Shown in pieces: positions 51,494 to 61,078 of a stretch of 64,000 nt of DNA. The translations under genes and the position numbers were made by a program. Source of the DNA: Bacillota bacterium (lineage in GTDB: Bacteria; Bacillota; Negativicutes; Sporomusales; Sporomusaceae); the NCBI GenBank assembly GCA_017889705.1, contig JAGGAB010000005.1, positions 1-64,000 of the forward strand, in the 5' to 3' direction. The notes under the pieces are model-generated. The model saw only the letters and a program-made list of their open reading frames with translations. It had not been told where the DNA came from and did not search any database. Within the stretch, counting starts at the first letter, position 1; every line of letters begins with the position of its first letter.

Positions 51494-53587
51494 TCATCGG
51501 TTATCGTTGATATTATTTCCCAGTCCATCTCTATTTTCCCAGGAAACCACTTTGTTAATTCCATATTTTTGCGCTTTGGCGGCAACAGTTTTGTGAGTTA
51601 GTCTCAAGGCTTTGCCGGCGGCATTGTAGCTGCCGTATTGCGCCAACGCCCGGGTAATAATTTGTTTTTCATATTCCGCCCACGGCAACACCGGTGCCTG
51701 GAGAGACGGCAATATCACCGGGCCAGCTTCGGCCAGACCGGCAGCTTCTTCGCTTCGCAGATATATAGGCAAATCTGCAACGGCAAGCAAGGTGTTGTCG
51801 GCCAGCGTCACCATACGCTCAATCACATTTTCAAGTTCCCGTACATTACCAGGCCAGTGATAGGCCATCAAGCCGGTAAGCGCTTCACCAGCAATACCGG
51901 TAATATCTTTGTTTTGTTCAGCAATAACCTTTTGCATAAAATGATCGACTAACAGCGGAATATCAGCAACCCGTTCACGCAGCGCAGGCAGGAGAATGGG
52001 AATCACATGCAGCCGATAATATAAATCTTCCCGGAATTCACCGGCTGTTACCATATGCGCCAAATCGCGGTTGGTGGCGGCAATAATCCGGACATCAGCC
52101 TTAATAACAACCTCGCCGCCAACCCGGGTAAATTCTTTTTGCTGCAGCACCCGCAGCAGTTTGGCCTGCATGCTTTTGCTAAGTTCGCCAACTTCATCAA
52201 GGAAAATTGTCCCGTGATCGGCCAGACTGAACTTTCCCGGTTTTTGGCGGACAGCACCGGTAAATGCCCCTTTTTCATGACCAAACAACTCACTTTCCAG
52301 CAGACTTTCCGGAATCGCGGCACAGTTTACCCGTATAAAAGGTCCCTCAGCCCGGCGACTGGCATAGTGAATGCCTTCAGCCACAAGTTCCTTGCCTGTA
52401 CCGCTTTCGCCAACAATTAAGACTGTTGCACTGCTGCCGGCTGCTTTGGCCGCAACCGCTAGAGCTTCGCGCACTTTGCCGCTTTGGCCGATAAACTTCT
52501 GAAACGCCGGCCCCGGTTTTTGAGTCCGCCGCAGTTCTTGTTCCAGATATTCGGCTTTGGCCGAAACATGATTGAGTTTGTCCATCAATTTATGTACTTC
52601 ATTAACATTTTTTACAACAGATACCGCTCCGGTTATTTCACCATCGACAACAATGGGATTTACATTGGCTACCAATGTAACCCCACTCGTCTTGGCCACC
52701 AAACTGCCAAACACCGGCTGTCCGGTTGCCAGCACCCGGCTGCGCGCACCATCAGGCGATAGCTTTCTGACATTCTGGCCGGTCAGTTCCTGCCGCGACT
52801 GTCCGACAAGTTCAAGATAAGCCGGATTCACATAAGTTATACAGCCATTTTTATCCACCACACAAATGCCGTCTTGTACCGACTCCAGCACCAGCTGCAA
52901 CCGCTCTTTTAAATCTTTTACGGCAGTCAGCTCGTCAGTGACGGCCTCCAGTACCGAAATATCCTCGAAGATGGCCAAGGCGCCCCGCACTTTGCCATCG
53001 GCAATAATGGGGGTGCGGTTGGTAATAATGGCAAAATCGCCAATCGACTGGCGGCAACCGATTTCAGCCTGGCGGGTCTGGGCAACAATATGCAGCCGCG
53101 AACCAGGAATAATGTTTTGCGCTTTATTACCAATAGCCTGGCTGGCGGCAATCCCCAGGATACGTTCAGCCGCCGGATTAAAGACGGTAATTATATCATT
53201 TTCATCAGTGACCATCAGCCCATTGGCCATACTGGCAAAAATCTGCTCAGCGGTAAAAGCGTTGTCTTGCAGCAGGTTGTCAATCTGGCTTAAAACAGCC
53301 TCATCTGCCAGTCGAAAGTCACTTTCTAAAAAAACTTTCATTTCCTCGGCCGCTGTTTCTGCCGCCTGACCCGCAGCCTCGACTAGCAGCAGGTCATCTT
53401 TTTTTATTCGCAGCGATACCAGCGGCATAATACTGACAGCCCTCACCGCCTGGCCACCAAGACGGCGAAAATACAAGGTAACCTGCCATTTATGTTCGAG
53501 CTCATGCGCTTTTTGTACAATCATGGCTGCTACCCGGGCATGCAGGCCTTTTTCGTGTATAATAACCGCTTCTCTACTACATTCCAT
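51494..53587 (-). CDS. HPr-domain-containing sigma-54 activator of the dihydroxyacetone kinase operon
   Basis: 697 aa. Residues 1-90 resemble HPr: [17 protein letters not shown] places a His at position 16 in the HPr site (Pro replaced by Val), and [11 protein letters not shown] keeps the Ser46-like region. Two PAS domains follow (about 110-225 and 235-345). The AAA+ core has [16 protein letters not shown] and [10 protein letters not shown], and the C-terminus is a Fis-type helix-turn-helix ([22 protein letters not shown]). ATG at 53587 follows GAGGTGG. It lies right before the sigma-54 promoter of dhaK, so it is likely its activator, tuned by PTS phosphorylation. Confidence 0.9.
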   Translation of the reverse strand: MECSREAVIIHEKGLHARVAAMIVQKAHELEHKWQVTLYFRRLGGQAVRAVSIMPLVSLRIKKDDLLLVEAAGQAAETAAEEMKVFLESDFRLADEAVLSQIDNLLQDNAFTAEQIFASMANGLMVTDENDIITVFNPAAERILGIAASQAIGNKAQNIIPGSRLHIVAQTRQAEIGCRQSIGDFAIITNRTPIIADGKVRGALAIFEDISVLEAVTDELTAVKDLKERLQLVLESVQDGICVVDKNGCITYVNPAYLELVGQSRQELTGQNVRKLSPDGARSRVLATGQPVFGSLVAKTSGVTLVANVNPIVVDGEITGAVSVVKNVNEVHKLMDKLNHVSAKAEYLEQELRRTQKPGPAFQKFIGQSGKVREALAVAAKAAGSSATVLIVGESGTGKELVAEGIHYASRRAEGPFIRVNCAAIPESLLESELFGHEKGAFTGAVRQKPGKFSLADHGTIFLDEVGELSKSMQAKLLRVLQQKEFTRVGGEVVIKADVRIIAATNRDLAHMVTAGEFREDLYYRLHVIPILLPALRERVADIPLLVDHFMQKVIAEQNKDITGIAGEALTGLMAYHWPGNVRELENVIERMVTLADNTLLAVADLPIYLRSEEAAGLAEAGPVILPSLQAPVLPWAEYEKQIITRALAQYGSYNAAGKALRLTHKTVAAKAQKYGINKVVSWENRDGLGNNINDNR

Positions 53588-53670
53588 ACTTTGCCACCTC
53601 ATCGCCGAACATCAATTATTAGCATTATTGTACTGCAAAATTCTTCATTACACTATAGCGCCAATAGAAA

Positions 53671-53705
53671 AAGGCAAGCACTTTTTTTAAAAAAGTACCT
53701 GCCTT
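53671..53705 (-). terminator. Terminator after the sigma factor gene
   Basis: The AAGGCA...TGCCTT stem with an inner ACTTTTTT/AAAAAAGT arm is followed on the minus strand by TTTCTATT. Confidence 0.75.
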
Positions 53706-53727
53706 AATCTATCCGACTTCTATTACT

Positions 53728-54396
53728 TTAGAGTGCTGCCACCTGGGCAAGCTGCTCTCCAACCGGAACAGCACCACGGCTGCCACGTCGTCCGCTCTTC
53801 TTAACAGTGACACCCCAGTCCTTCATCCAGGAGGACAGTTTGCTGCGCGCTCTCTGAATGGCATTGTCAATAACTTTCTCTTGCAAATTCAATTTCTTGG
53901 CAATTTCGCGTTGCTTATAGCCTTCAATATATAGATCCACGACTTGTTTTTCGAGTTGTGATAGAATATTGGTCAATTCAATTTCAATATTTTTTACGGT
54001 TTCTTCTTCGACAACAAGCGCGGCCGGATCTTGCTGCTTGCTATCAATAAAAATAGATTCCAAACAAAGACCGGAGGTTTCCGGCATGCCGTTCAGAGAA
54101 ACTGCCTCATTGAGAAAGCAGTGCTTTTTGCGATTATACATAGTGACCGCTGATTTAATCGTACTTTGAATATTCATCTCAACCAGCAGTCGGAAGGATT
54201 TGCCCCGGGTTTCATCATAGTGGCATACGGCTTTGTACAAACCGATTAGACCCCATTGATACATATCGCGATAATCCCCGCCAGGTAAATAATATGTTTT
54301 CACATACCGTAAGATGACTTTGTGGTATTGTTTTACGATTTTCTCAAATTCTTGATTGTTAATGCTACCATCACTATAAAAGCACGACTCAAGCAC
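53728..54396 (-). CDS. Sigma-70-family RNA polymerase sigma factor, SigH-like
   Basis: 222 aa. Region 2 (about 18-90) contains KTYYLPGGDYRDMYQWGLIGLYKAV, close to the sigma-H pattern. Region 4 (about 140-195) ends with a helix-turn-helix (YKQREIAKKLNLQEKVIDNAIQRARSKL). A basic C-terminal tail (VKKSGRRGSRGAVPVGEQ) of about 25 residues extends beyond the usual end. It starts with GTG after GAGGAG. A stationary-phase or sporulation role fits the family but is inferred. Confidence 0.85.
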   Translation of the reverse strand: MLESCFYSDGSINNQEFEKIVKQYHKVILRYVKTYYLPGGDYRDMYQWGLIGLYKAVCHYDETRGKSFRLLVEMNIQSTIKSAVTMYNRKKHCFLNEAVSLNGMPETSGLCLESIFIDSKQQDPAALVVEEETVKNIEIELTNILSQLEKQVVDLYIEGYKQREIAKKLNLQEKVIDNAIQRARSKLSSWMKDWGVTVKKSGRRGSRGAVPVGEQLAQVAAL

Positions 54397-54770
54397 AATT
54401 TCATACTCCTCTTCCTCAAATTCACAACAAAATGTTGCTTTTTTCTCTGACGCTTTCTATATATGCAATAATCGTGCCAACGTAAATTATGCCATTAATT
54501 CAGTATTTGTGACATCGTTTTTTAGACAATTTATGCAATTATGCACAAATTTGTACACACATGCATTTTTTTTGTACATATTTGTTGAACGACAACCAAA
54601 ATTGTCCTACTTCTCTGCCTGTTGTAATAAAATGTAATATAACGCAAAATAGTTTCTATCCAAAATTAATAAAGAGCGCACAATTTGCAAACGCTCTTTA
54701 TCAGAAGTCGCTATCTATCCACTATTATCTTGAGCCAATAGTGGAGCTTTCTACCGTTTCCGGTTTGGCT
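54397..54770. other. Intergenic region upstream of the sigma factor gene
   Basis: 374 A/T-rich bases. It contains a hairpin ATAAAGAGCG / CGCTCTTTAT (54669-54701), probably the terminator of the EamA gene, and CCACTATT / AATAGTGG (about 54718-54743). No gene or riboswitch was seen. Confidence 0.5.
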
Positions 54771-55211
54771 TTATCCTTTGTAGTTGATCAGAATCAGCCC
54801 CAACAGACAAAAGACCAGCCCCAGCACAGTTGTAGCCGATAAGCTTTCTTTGAAATACAATAAGCCTAGCGGTATTAGTAAAACACTGACCGTTGTGCTT
54901 GCAACAATATTAAACAAACTAATATTCCAGCCCACCCGGTATGCAACAAGTGTTCCTACTTCTAACCCGACAATGGCCATCCCCAAAACATAACTAACCC
55001 AGTTTACCTGCCGAAAATTATCCACAAAAGGTACTGCTTTTTCCATGGGGTAAAACGGATAGATAAGCAGTGTCACAATACCGGCGGTAATATAAGTAAC
55101 AGTCAGGGCAATCATGGGGTTAACATTGACTGGTGTGACTTTCAAAAAGACATGGTACAAAATACTAGATATGATGGTTAAAGTGATCGTCAAGTAGTAC
55201 AGCAAAAACAA
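54771..55211 (-). CDS. EamA/DMT-family transporter, single repeat
   Basis: 146 aa with about four or five transmembrane helices and one EamA-type repeat: SSILYHVFLKVTPVNVNPMIALTVTY near the start, GLEVGTLVAYRVGW in the middle and the closing helix VSVLLIPLGLLYFKESLS...LGLVFCLLGLILINYKG. Most EamA proteins have two repeats, so this works as a dimer or is a small-transporter variant. TTG start after AAGGAGG. It lies just downstream of dnaB; the substrate is unknown. Confidence 0.8.
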   Translation of the reverse strand: MFLLYYLTITLTIISSILYHVFLKVTPVNVNPMIALTVTYITAGIVTLLIYPFYPMEKAVPFVDNFRQVNWVSYVLGMAIVGLEVGTLVAYRVGWNISLFNIVASTTVSVLLIPLGLLYFKESLSATTVLGLVFCLLGLILINYKG

Positions 55212-55232
55212 ACAGCCTCCTTACGGCCAGCA

Positions 55233-56567
55233 CTAGCTTGACATCCTGGACAAATCACTGAACTTGGTAAATTGTTTGTGGAAGAAGAGCTGCACACTGT
55301 CAACAGGACCATTACGGTGCTTGGCAACAATAACATCGGTAATATTTTTATTTTCGGTTTCGGGATCATAATAATCTTCACGATACAGGAAAGCAACAAT
55401 ATCGGCATCTTGCTCGAGTGAACCAGATTCCCGGAGGTCACTGAGCATAGGTTTTTTCACTTGACGGGATTCTACGCCGCGACTGAGCTGTGACAGGGCA
55501 ATAACCGGCACTTTGAGTTCACGCGCTAAGGCTTTTAATGAACGTGAAATCTCGGAAATTTCCTGTTGGCGGTTTTCGTTACGCGAGCTGCCGCTGCTGC
55601 CTTGCATGAGCTGAAGATAGTCGATAATGATTAATTGTAAATTATGCTCAATTTTTAACCGGCGGGCTTTGGAACGCATTTCCATGACAGTGATACCTGC
55701 CGTATCATCAATAAAGATGGGCGCGGCAGCCAAACGGTCTGCGGCCCGCACCAGCTTATCCCAGTCATTGTTTTCCAGTTCGCCGATACGCAGGCGCTGC
55801 GCGTCAATGGGCGCCTCGGCACACAACATCCGCTGCACCAACTGCTCTTTGGACATCTCCAAGCTAAAAAAAGCCACTGCCTGTTTTTCCTTAATGGCAA
55901 CATTCTGGGCAATATTAAGCACAAAGGCAGTTTTACCCATACTGGGGCGAGCGGCAATCAAAATAAGGTCAGAAGCCTGCAGGCCTGAGGTCAATTTATC
56001 TAGATCCTTAAAGCCGGTAGACAATCCGGTTATGCCGCCTTTCGAGGAATACAGCTCCGAAACTTTATCAAATACGTCAAAAATGATGTTTTTGATGGAG
56101 GCAAATTCTTGACCGGCCTTACGATTAGAAACTTCCAATATCATTTTTTCGGCTTTGTCCATAATAACGGTTACTTCTTCATTGGCTTCATAACCCATGC
56201 CGGCAACCTCGGTTGCGGTGGTAATAAGCTGACGCAGCAAGGCTTTTTCTTCAACAATCCGGGCATGGTACATAACATTGGCGGCAGTTGGCACACTGTT
56301 AGCCAACGCCGAAACATATGCAATGCCGCCTGCGCCTTCCAATTTTTCATCGCGGCGCAATACTTCAACAACCGTTACTAAGTCTACAGCATCATTTTTA
56401 TTAAACAATTCCAGCATGGCGTTAAAGATCAGGCGATGGGCCTCGCGATAAAAATCCTCAGGTCTTAAGAGTTCTACTACCTTGGATATGGCCTCGCGTT
56501 CAATCATCATTGCGCCCAGTACTGACTGCTCTGCTTCCACGTTTTGGGGGGGAACGCGATCAATCAT
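55233..56567 (-). CDS. dnaB: Replicative DNA helicase
   Basis: 444 aa. The N-terminal DnaB domain (PPQNVEAEQSVLGAMMIERE, EDFYREAHRLIFNAM) is followed by the RecA-like helicase domain. Walker A is ARPSMGKT near residue 203, Walker B LQLIIIDYLQLM near 305, and arginine-finger region KHRNGPVDSVQLFF near 415. It unwinds DNA at the replication fork. No intein or insertion. Part of the conserved block that includes rplI and lonC. Confidence 0.97.
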   Translation of the reverse strand: MIDRVPPQNVEAEQSVLGAMMIEREAISKVVELLRPEDFYREAHRLIFNAMLELFNKNDAVDLVTVVEVLRRDEKLEGAGGIAYVSALANSVPTAANVMYHARIVEEKALLRQLITTATEVAGMGYEANEEVTVIMDKAEKMILEVSNRKAGQEFASIKNIIFDVFDKVSELYSSKGGITGLSTGFKDLDKLTSGLQASDLILIAARPSMGKTAFVLNIAQNVAIKEKQAVAFFSLEMSKEQLVQRMLCAEAPIDAQRLRIGELENNDWDKLVRAADRLAAAPIFIDDTAGITVMEMRSKARRLKIEHNLQLIIIDYLQLMQGSSGSSRNENRQQEISEISRSLKALARELKVPVIALSQLSRGVESRQVKKPMLSDLRESGSLEQDADIVAFLYREDYYDPETENKNITDVIVAKHRNGPVDSVQLFFHKQFTKFSDLSRMSS

Positions 56568-56612
56568 GTAAACTTCTCCTTATATACGCAAGTCTTTTCT
56601 TTAGGCCAAAAA

Positions 56613-56657
56613 GCCGCGCTTCACACAGTATCACCGTGCATACCGGTTAAGCGCGGC
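56613..56657 (-). terminator. Terminator between lonC and dnaB
   Basis: The stem GCCGCGCTT / AAGCGCGGC is followed by TTTTTGGCC on the minus strand. It implies dnaB has its own promoter or relies on readthrough. Confidence 0.75.
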
Positions 56658-56680
56658 CTCTCCTTTTTTTATACTAAGTG

Positions 56681-58624
56681 TCAGGCACTGACAGCTTCCT
56701 CTTCATCAAACAAAATTGCCATAGCTTCTTCTACAGTAGCAACAGGCCTAATATCAAGACCCAAATGACATTCTGGAATATCTGTTTTATTCTCCTGGGG
56801 AATAATCATGGTCACAATACCGGCTTGTTTAGCGCCATAGGCTTTTTCAAACACGCCGCCTACCGCCTTAACTTTGCCTTGAATCGAGATTTCACCGGTA
56901 ATGGCTACATCCTGGCGGATAGGTTTGCCGGTAATGGCCGAAATAACGGCCGACACGATTGCCGTGCCTGCAGACGGACCGTCAATACGGCCGCCGCCGA
57001 TAATGTTAACATGCAAATCAAAACTTCCCAGATCCTGACCGGTAATTTTCCTGACAACCGCTGCAGCATTAAATACGGAATCCTTAGCCATGCTGCCGGC
57101 TGTATCATTAAACCGGATAGTACCTTTGCCTTTTTCTGCCGTAAAAGCCACTGCTTCAATTTCCAGCACCGACCCCAGATAACCGCTGACACCAAGGCCG
57201 AACACTTTGCCAACTTCCAAGGTAGGCGTGGCCTTACGGTTAACATAGGGCGAAAGACGGCTAACTTGGGCCACCCGGTAAATATCCTCTTTGGTAATGC
57301 TGACATCCTGCAGTTTTTCGCCAACTCGCATAAGCGCCATACTATACGCATCAGACAAGATGTTAACGGCCTTGCGGCCTTCAATAGTATAATCGCTGAT
57401 AAGCTGCGGTACTTCAGGCTCAATTGCAACTTCAAGCTTGACAGCGGCGTTGCGCACAATTTCTTCAATGTGTTTAGGAGTTAGCGGCTCAAAATAGATT
57501 TCGGCGCAGCGCGAACGCACGGCAGGCGTAATGTCACTGGCCTCTCGGGTGGTAGCACCAATCAGGATAAAGTCAGCAGGCGCTCCTTCTTCAAACAGTT
57601 TCTTGATATATTTTGGCACACTGGCATCTGCCGGATCATAGTATGCCGAATCAAAAAACACCCGTTTATCTTCCAGCACTTTTAGCAACTTGTTTTGTAA
57701 CATAGGGTCCATTTCACCGATTTCATCAATAAACAAAATGCCGCCATGGGCATCGGTTGCCAAACCCGGCTTGGGCTCAGGCACACCGCTTTCCGCCAAA
57801 TCACGGCGGGCGCCTTGATAAATCGGATCATGAACTGATCCTAAGAGCGGATTGGTAACATCGCGCGGATCCCAGCGCAAGGTGGTGCCGTCAACTTCCA
57901 CAAACGGCGCTTCTGCTGCAAAGGGCGACCGGTTAACCTTTTTGGCTTCTTCCAGTACCAGCCTGGCAGCCGTGGTTTTACCAACACCAGGTGGTCCGTA
58001 CAGAATCAAATGCTGCGGATAAGGTGAGGCCAGCTTGGCCCGCAAGGCTTCAACCGCCCGTTCCTGACCGATAATTTCATCAAGCGTAGTCGGACGCAGT
58101 AGTTCCATTGCCGAACGGGTTAATTTGCGGGTTTCAAGTTTTTCTAAGAGCGCAAACTTTTTCAGGGTCTGCGGATTTTCCGCGTTGGCAGGGCTTTCTT
58201 CTTTGATAACCTGAGCTCTGATTTCCTGCACATATTCCTGATGACGTTCTTCCATCTTTTCGGCAATTTTCTTTTCAATGCGATCTTCTACTGTGCGCCG
58301 GGCACACAAATCAGCAAGCTCATCTTCGATTTCGCCAAGTTTCTCCGGAATATCCTTTATGGCCGGCAGCTGCTCAATTGTCGGATCTTCAAACACCAGC
58401 TTTTGCAGCGCCAGCACGCGTTCATCAAGCCGGCTAGAGCGCATAAGCTCAAGCGCTCCCAGCTTGCCTGCTTTTAAGACTACTTTTTCTGCTCCCATAA
58501 CCCCGGTATATAGCCCGTACAAAGCGGCGACCTGGCGTTTAAGCTGATCTTCCTGGGTGCTATGACCGCCGGTGGCCGAATCCGTGTTACTGCTGCGTAC
58601 CAGTTTATTAAAAAAATCTTTCAT
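56681..58624 (-). CDS. lonC: Lon-family ATP-dependent protease (LonC-type)
   Basis: 647 aa. The N-terminal coiled-coil-like part (about 20-170) replaces the classical Lon N-domain. The AAA+ module has Walker A LYGPPGVGKTTAA near residue 208 and Walker B GILFIDEIGEMD near 295. The Lon protease domain has the catalytic Ser in GGGRIDGPSAGTAI near 550 and Lys in SIQGKVKAVGGVFEKAYGA near 590. No transmembrane segment is visible, distinguishing it from membrane LonB. Proteins of this type appear in this chromosomal block in Negativicutes and related Firmicutes. Confidence 0.9.
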   Translation of the reverse strand: MKDFFNKLVRSSNTDSATGGHSTQEDQLKRQVAALYGLYTGVMGAEKVVLKAGKLGALELMRSSRLDERVLALQKLVFEDPTIEQLPAIKDIPEKLGEIEDELADLCARRTVEDRIEKKIAEKMEERHQEYVQEIRAQVIKEESPANAENPQTLKKFALLEKLETRKLTRSAMELLRPTTLDEIIGQERAVEALRAKLASPYPQHLILYGPPGVGKTTAARLVLEEAKKVNRSPFAAEAPFVEVDGTTLRWDPRDVTNPLLGSVHDPIYQGARRDLAESGVPEPKPGLATDAHGGILFIDEIGEMDPMLQNKLLKVLEDKRVFFDSAYYDPADASVPKYIKKLFEEGAPADFILIGATTREASDITPAVRSRCAEIYFEPLTPKHIEEIVRNAAVKLEVAIEPEVPQLISDYTIEGRKAVNILSDAYSMALMRVGEKLQDVSITKEDIYRVAQVSRLSPYVNRKATPTLEVGKVFGLGVSGYLGSVLEIEAVAFTAEKGKGTIRFNDTAGSMAKDSVFNAAAVVRKITGQDLGSFDLHVNIIGGGRIDGPSAGTAIVSAVISAITGKPIRQDVAITGEISIQGKVKAVGGVFEKAYGAKQAGIVTMIIPQENKTDIPECHLGLDIRPVATVEEAMAILFDEEEAVSA

Positions 58625-58649
58625 GACCTTACCTTTCTAAATGTACGAC

Positions 58650-59096
58650 TTATTCTGCTGTTACTGTCACTTGAATCTGCGTACTAACTTCAGCATGCAG
58701 TTTGATAGGTACGGTGAAGGTTCCCAACGATTTCAGAGCATCTTTCAGCTCAATTTTGCGCTTATCAAGTTCCAGTTTATGTTCTTTGACCAAAGTATCT
58801 GCAATGTCTTTGGCAGTTACCGAGCCGAAGAGTCGCCCGCCTTCTCCCATTTTTACCGGAATGGTCAGACTAATTTTCGCCATTTGCGCTGCCAGCAGTT
58901 TGGCTTCATCAAGGGCGCGTTCTTTTTTGCGCTCCTCAGAAGCTTTTTGCAGATTAGTATTATTTACGTTGTTGGCAGTGGCTGGGATTGCCAGCTTTTG
59001 CGGCAACAGATAGTTGCGGGCATACCCTTCTGATACTTCGATTATGTCACCTTTTTTACCGAGTTTTTTCACTTCTTGCTGCAGAATTACTTTCAT
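58650..59096 (-). CDS. rplI: 50S ribosomal protein L9
   Basis: 148 aa. Begins MKVILQQEVKKLGKKGDIIEVSEGYARNYLLPQKLA, the highly conserved N-terminal rRNA-binding domain, followed by the long connecting helix (KKERALDEAKLLAAQ) and the C-terminal domain. I chose ATG at 59096 rather than the three-codon longer frame. It overlaps the end of gdpP by 41 bases, suggesting translational coupling. Confidence 0.97.
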   Translation of the reverse strand: MKVILQQEVKKLGKKGDIIEVSEGYARNYLLPQKLAIPATANNVNNTNLQKASEERKKERALDEAKLLAAQMAKISLTIPVKMGEGGRLFGSVTAKDIADTLVKEHKLELDKRKIELKDALKSLGTFTVPIKLHAEVSTQIQVTVTAE

Positions 59097-61062
59097 GGGT
59101 TGCACTCTCCTTTATATAGCAATCAACAATCTCTACAATTTTGGTTTTAACTTCTTGCATAGTGGTATTGCGTATTTTGGTGCCGGCCACCGATTGATGG
59201 CCGCCGCCACCCAATTGCTCCATAATTACCTGGACATTAATTTCGCCATTGGAGCGAGCGCTTACGCCAATACCGTCATCAATATTAAATAAAACAAAGC
59301 TAACCCGCACACCCTCAATGTTCAGCAGCATATCTGCTGTCTGGGCGGCTGTCGTCTGGGCATTTTTTATATCGGCCGGACAAATGGCAATTACCACACC
59401 GTCATGCGGCATTTCGGTATTGTCAATAATCGCGGCCTGACTTTTAATGGTTTCAAAATCCACCCGGAATAAGTGGCGAACCAAGGTAGGATCAGCTCCA
59501 GCCCGCCGCAAGTAAGACGCCGCCTCAAATGTACGAACACCGGTCTGCACGGCAAAGTTCTTGGTGTCGACAACCAATCCGGCATACAAGGCCGAAGCTT
59601 CCAGCCGGCTTAGTTCAATTTTATCGTCAAAGTAGCCTAGTAGTTCTGTAACCAGCTCACTTGTCGAAGACGCAGACGGTTCCAGATATACCAGCAGTGT
59701 GTTCGCAATAATGGTTTCGGCGCGGCGATGGTGGTCGATAATTACCGTCCGTTCCGCCCGGGCCAACACCTCAGGCGCTGCTGCCAGTTCAGGTCGGTGG
59801 GTATCCACCACAAATACCAGTGCTCTGGGGTTAACCAAAAGGCCTGCTTGCATCGGCGATATAAACAGATCTCTGTATTCTTCATAATCAAGTAAGAGCT
59901 CGGCCAGCTTGTCAACAGCCATTCCGGGCTGGCTAACAACGATTTTCACTTGTTTGCCCATATGACGAACCATCTTGGCAACCCCCAGCGCTGCCCCCAG
60001 ACTGTCAAAATCTTCGCCGGTATGCCCCATTACCACAATACTTTCAGCTTGTTCAATTAATTCTCTGATGGCTTGAGCGACAATTCGGGCTTTTACCCTG
60101 GTATTCTTTTCAACCGCTTTGGATTTGCCGCCGAAAAACTGGACTTTGCCGCCAATATTTACCGCGGCCTGATCGCCGCCGCGGCTTAAGGCTAGATCCA
60201 GTCCGGCCTGGGCGCGCTGCCCCAATTCTGCCACCGAGTTTTCACCGGTTGCGGCGCCAATGCTTAACGTTACCGGAATTTTATTACCGCCCTGAATACC
60301 TCGAATTTTATCCAAAATCTCAAATTTGTCGCCATTCATTAACTGGTCAAGCGCCAGACGGTTTATAACTGCAAGATAAGTATCTTCATTAAATTTTTTC
60401 AGATGCCCGTCACGCTCGGTCATCCATTCGGCCAACATATGATTAACCTCGCCCAAAATGGCGGTGCGCTGGCTCTCATTCAGTCCGGTTAAGGCATCAT
60501 TATAGTTATCAATCTGAATATAAGCCAGCACAGGCTGAACATGAGCGCAGGCCTGTTTATCGGCTTCAAGCTCTGTAATGTCCGACAAATACAACACAGT
60601 AAGTGAATTTTCCTGAGCCACCCGGTGAATAATGTCGTAATGATGCGAGTTGGCCTCAAAGCTGGTTTTGCCGTCTTTACCTGCAATTTTTTCGAGTGGC
60701 AAATTCGGCCAGACCTTAAGCAACGACTGACCAAGATCTACCGGTTCATTGACCCATTTAGGCAGCGTGGTATTACGCCAGTGAATATTGCCATGCTCAT
60801 CAATAATAACGATCGCCAGCGGAAATTTGTCAAAAACCTGGGCTGCAGCAGTATCTAAGCAGCGGCTCATGTCCTCAAGGTAATTGTTTACCTCTTTTTG
60901 GCGGCTTGTATAGCGCTCCCGCCCATACAGATAGAGCACATACAGTAATATGGCGCCCAATGTAGCTGCATAGGGATTATAGTAGCTGATTATAATCAAT
61001 AAAGCAGCAGTTACGGCTAAATAAATACGAGTGTCAAACCAAAATGAAGGGCCTTGCGGCAT
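59056..61062 (-). CDS. gdpP: GdpP-like cyclic-di-AMP phosphodiesterase
   Basis: 668 aa. Two N-terminal transmembrane helices (about 10-48), a PAS-like domain (70-170) and a degenerate GGDEF domain (175-300) precede the DHH/DHHA1 module. The GGDEF motif is lost here. The DHH module has MGHTGEDFDSLGAALG near 350, VVDTHRPELA near 425, VIIDHHRR near 450 and the DHHA1 GGGGHQSVAGTKIR near 610. It hydrolyses c-di-AMP, an essential osmotic and wall signal in Firmicutes. AGGAGG precedes the ATG. It lies between yybS and rplI as in Bacillus. Confidence 0.94.
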   Translation of the reverse strand: MPQGPSFWFDTRIYLAVTAALLIIISYYNPYAATLGAILLYVLYLYGRERYTSRQKEVNNYLEDMSRCLDTAAAQVFDKFPLAIVIIDEHGNIHWRNTTLPKWVNEPVDLGQSLLKVWPNLPLEKIAGKDGKTSFEANSHHYDIIHRVAQENSLTVLYLSDITELEADKQACAHVQPVLAYIQIDNYNDALTGLNESQRTAILGEVNHMLAEWMTERDGHLKKFNEDTYLAVINRLALDQLMNGDKFEILDKIRGIQGGNKIPVTLSIGAATGENSVAELGQRAQAGLDLALSRGGDQAAVNIGGKVQFFGGKSKAVEKNTRVKARIVAQAIRELIEQAESIVVMGHTGEDFDSLGAALGVAKMVRHMGKQVKIVVSQPGMAVDKLAELLLDYEEYRDLFISPMQAGLLVNPRALVFVVDTHRPELAAAPEVLARAERTVIIDHHRRAETIIANTLLVYLEPSASSTSELVTELLGYFDDKIELSRLEASALYAGLVVDTKNFAVQTGVRTFEAASYLRRAGADPTLVRHLFRVDFETIKSQAAIIDNTEMPHDGVVIAICPADIKNAQTTAAQTADMLLNIEGVRVSFVLFNIDDGIGVSARSNGEINVQVIMEQLGGGGHQSVAGTKIRNTTMQEVKTKIVEIVDCYIKESATHESNSAARSEKTR

Positions 61063-61078
61063 TTTTTATTTCCTCCTG

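Noticed and set aside
54561-54842. 93-codon plus-strand frame upstream of the sigma factor gene
   Set aside because: It crosses two hairpins and the 3' end of the EamA gene, with no ribosome binding site.
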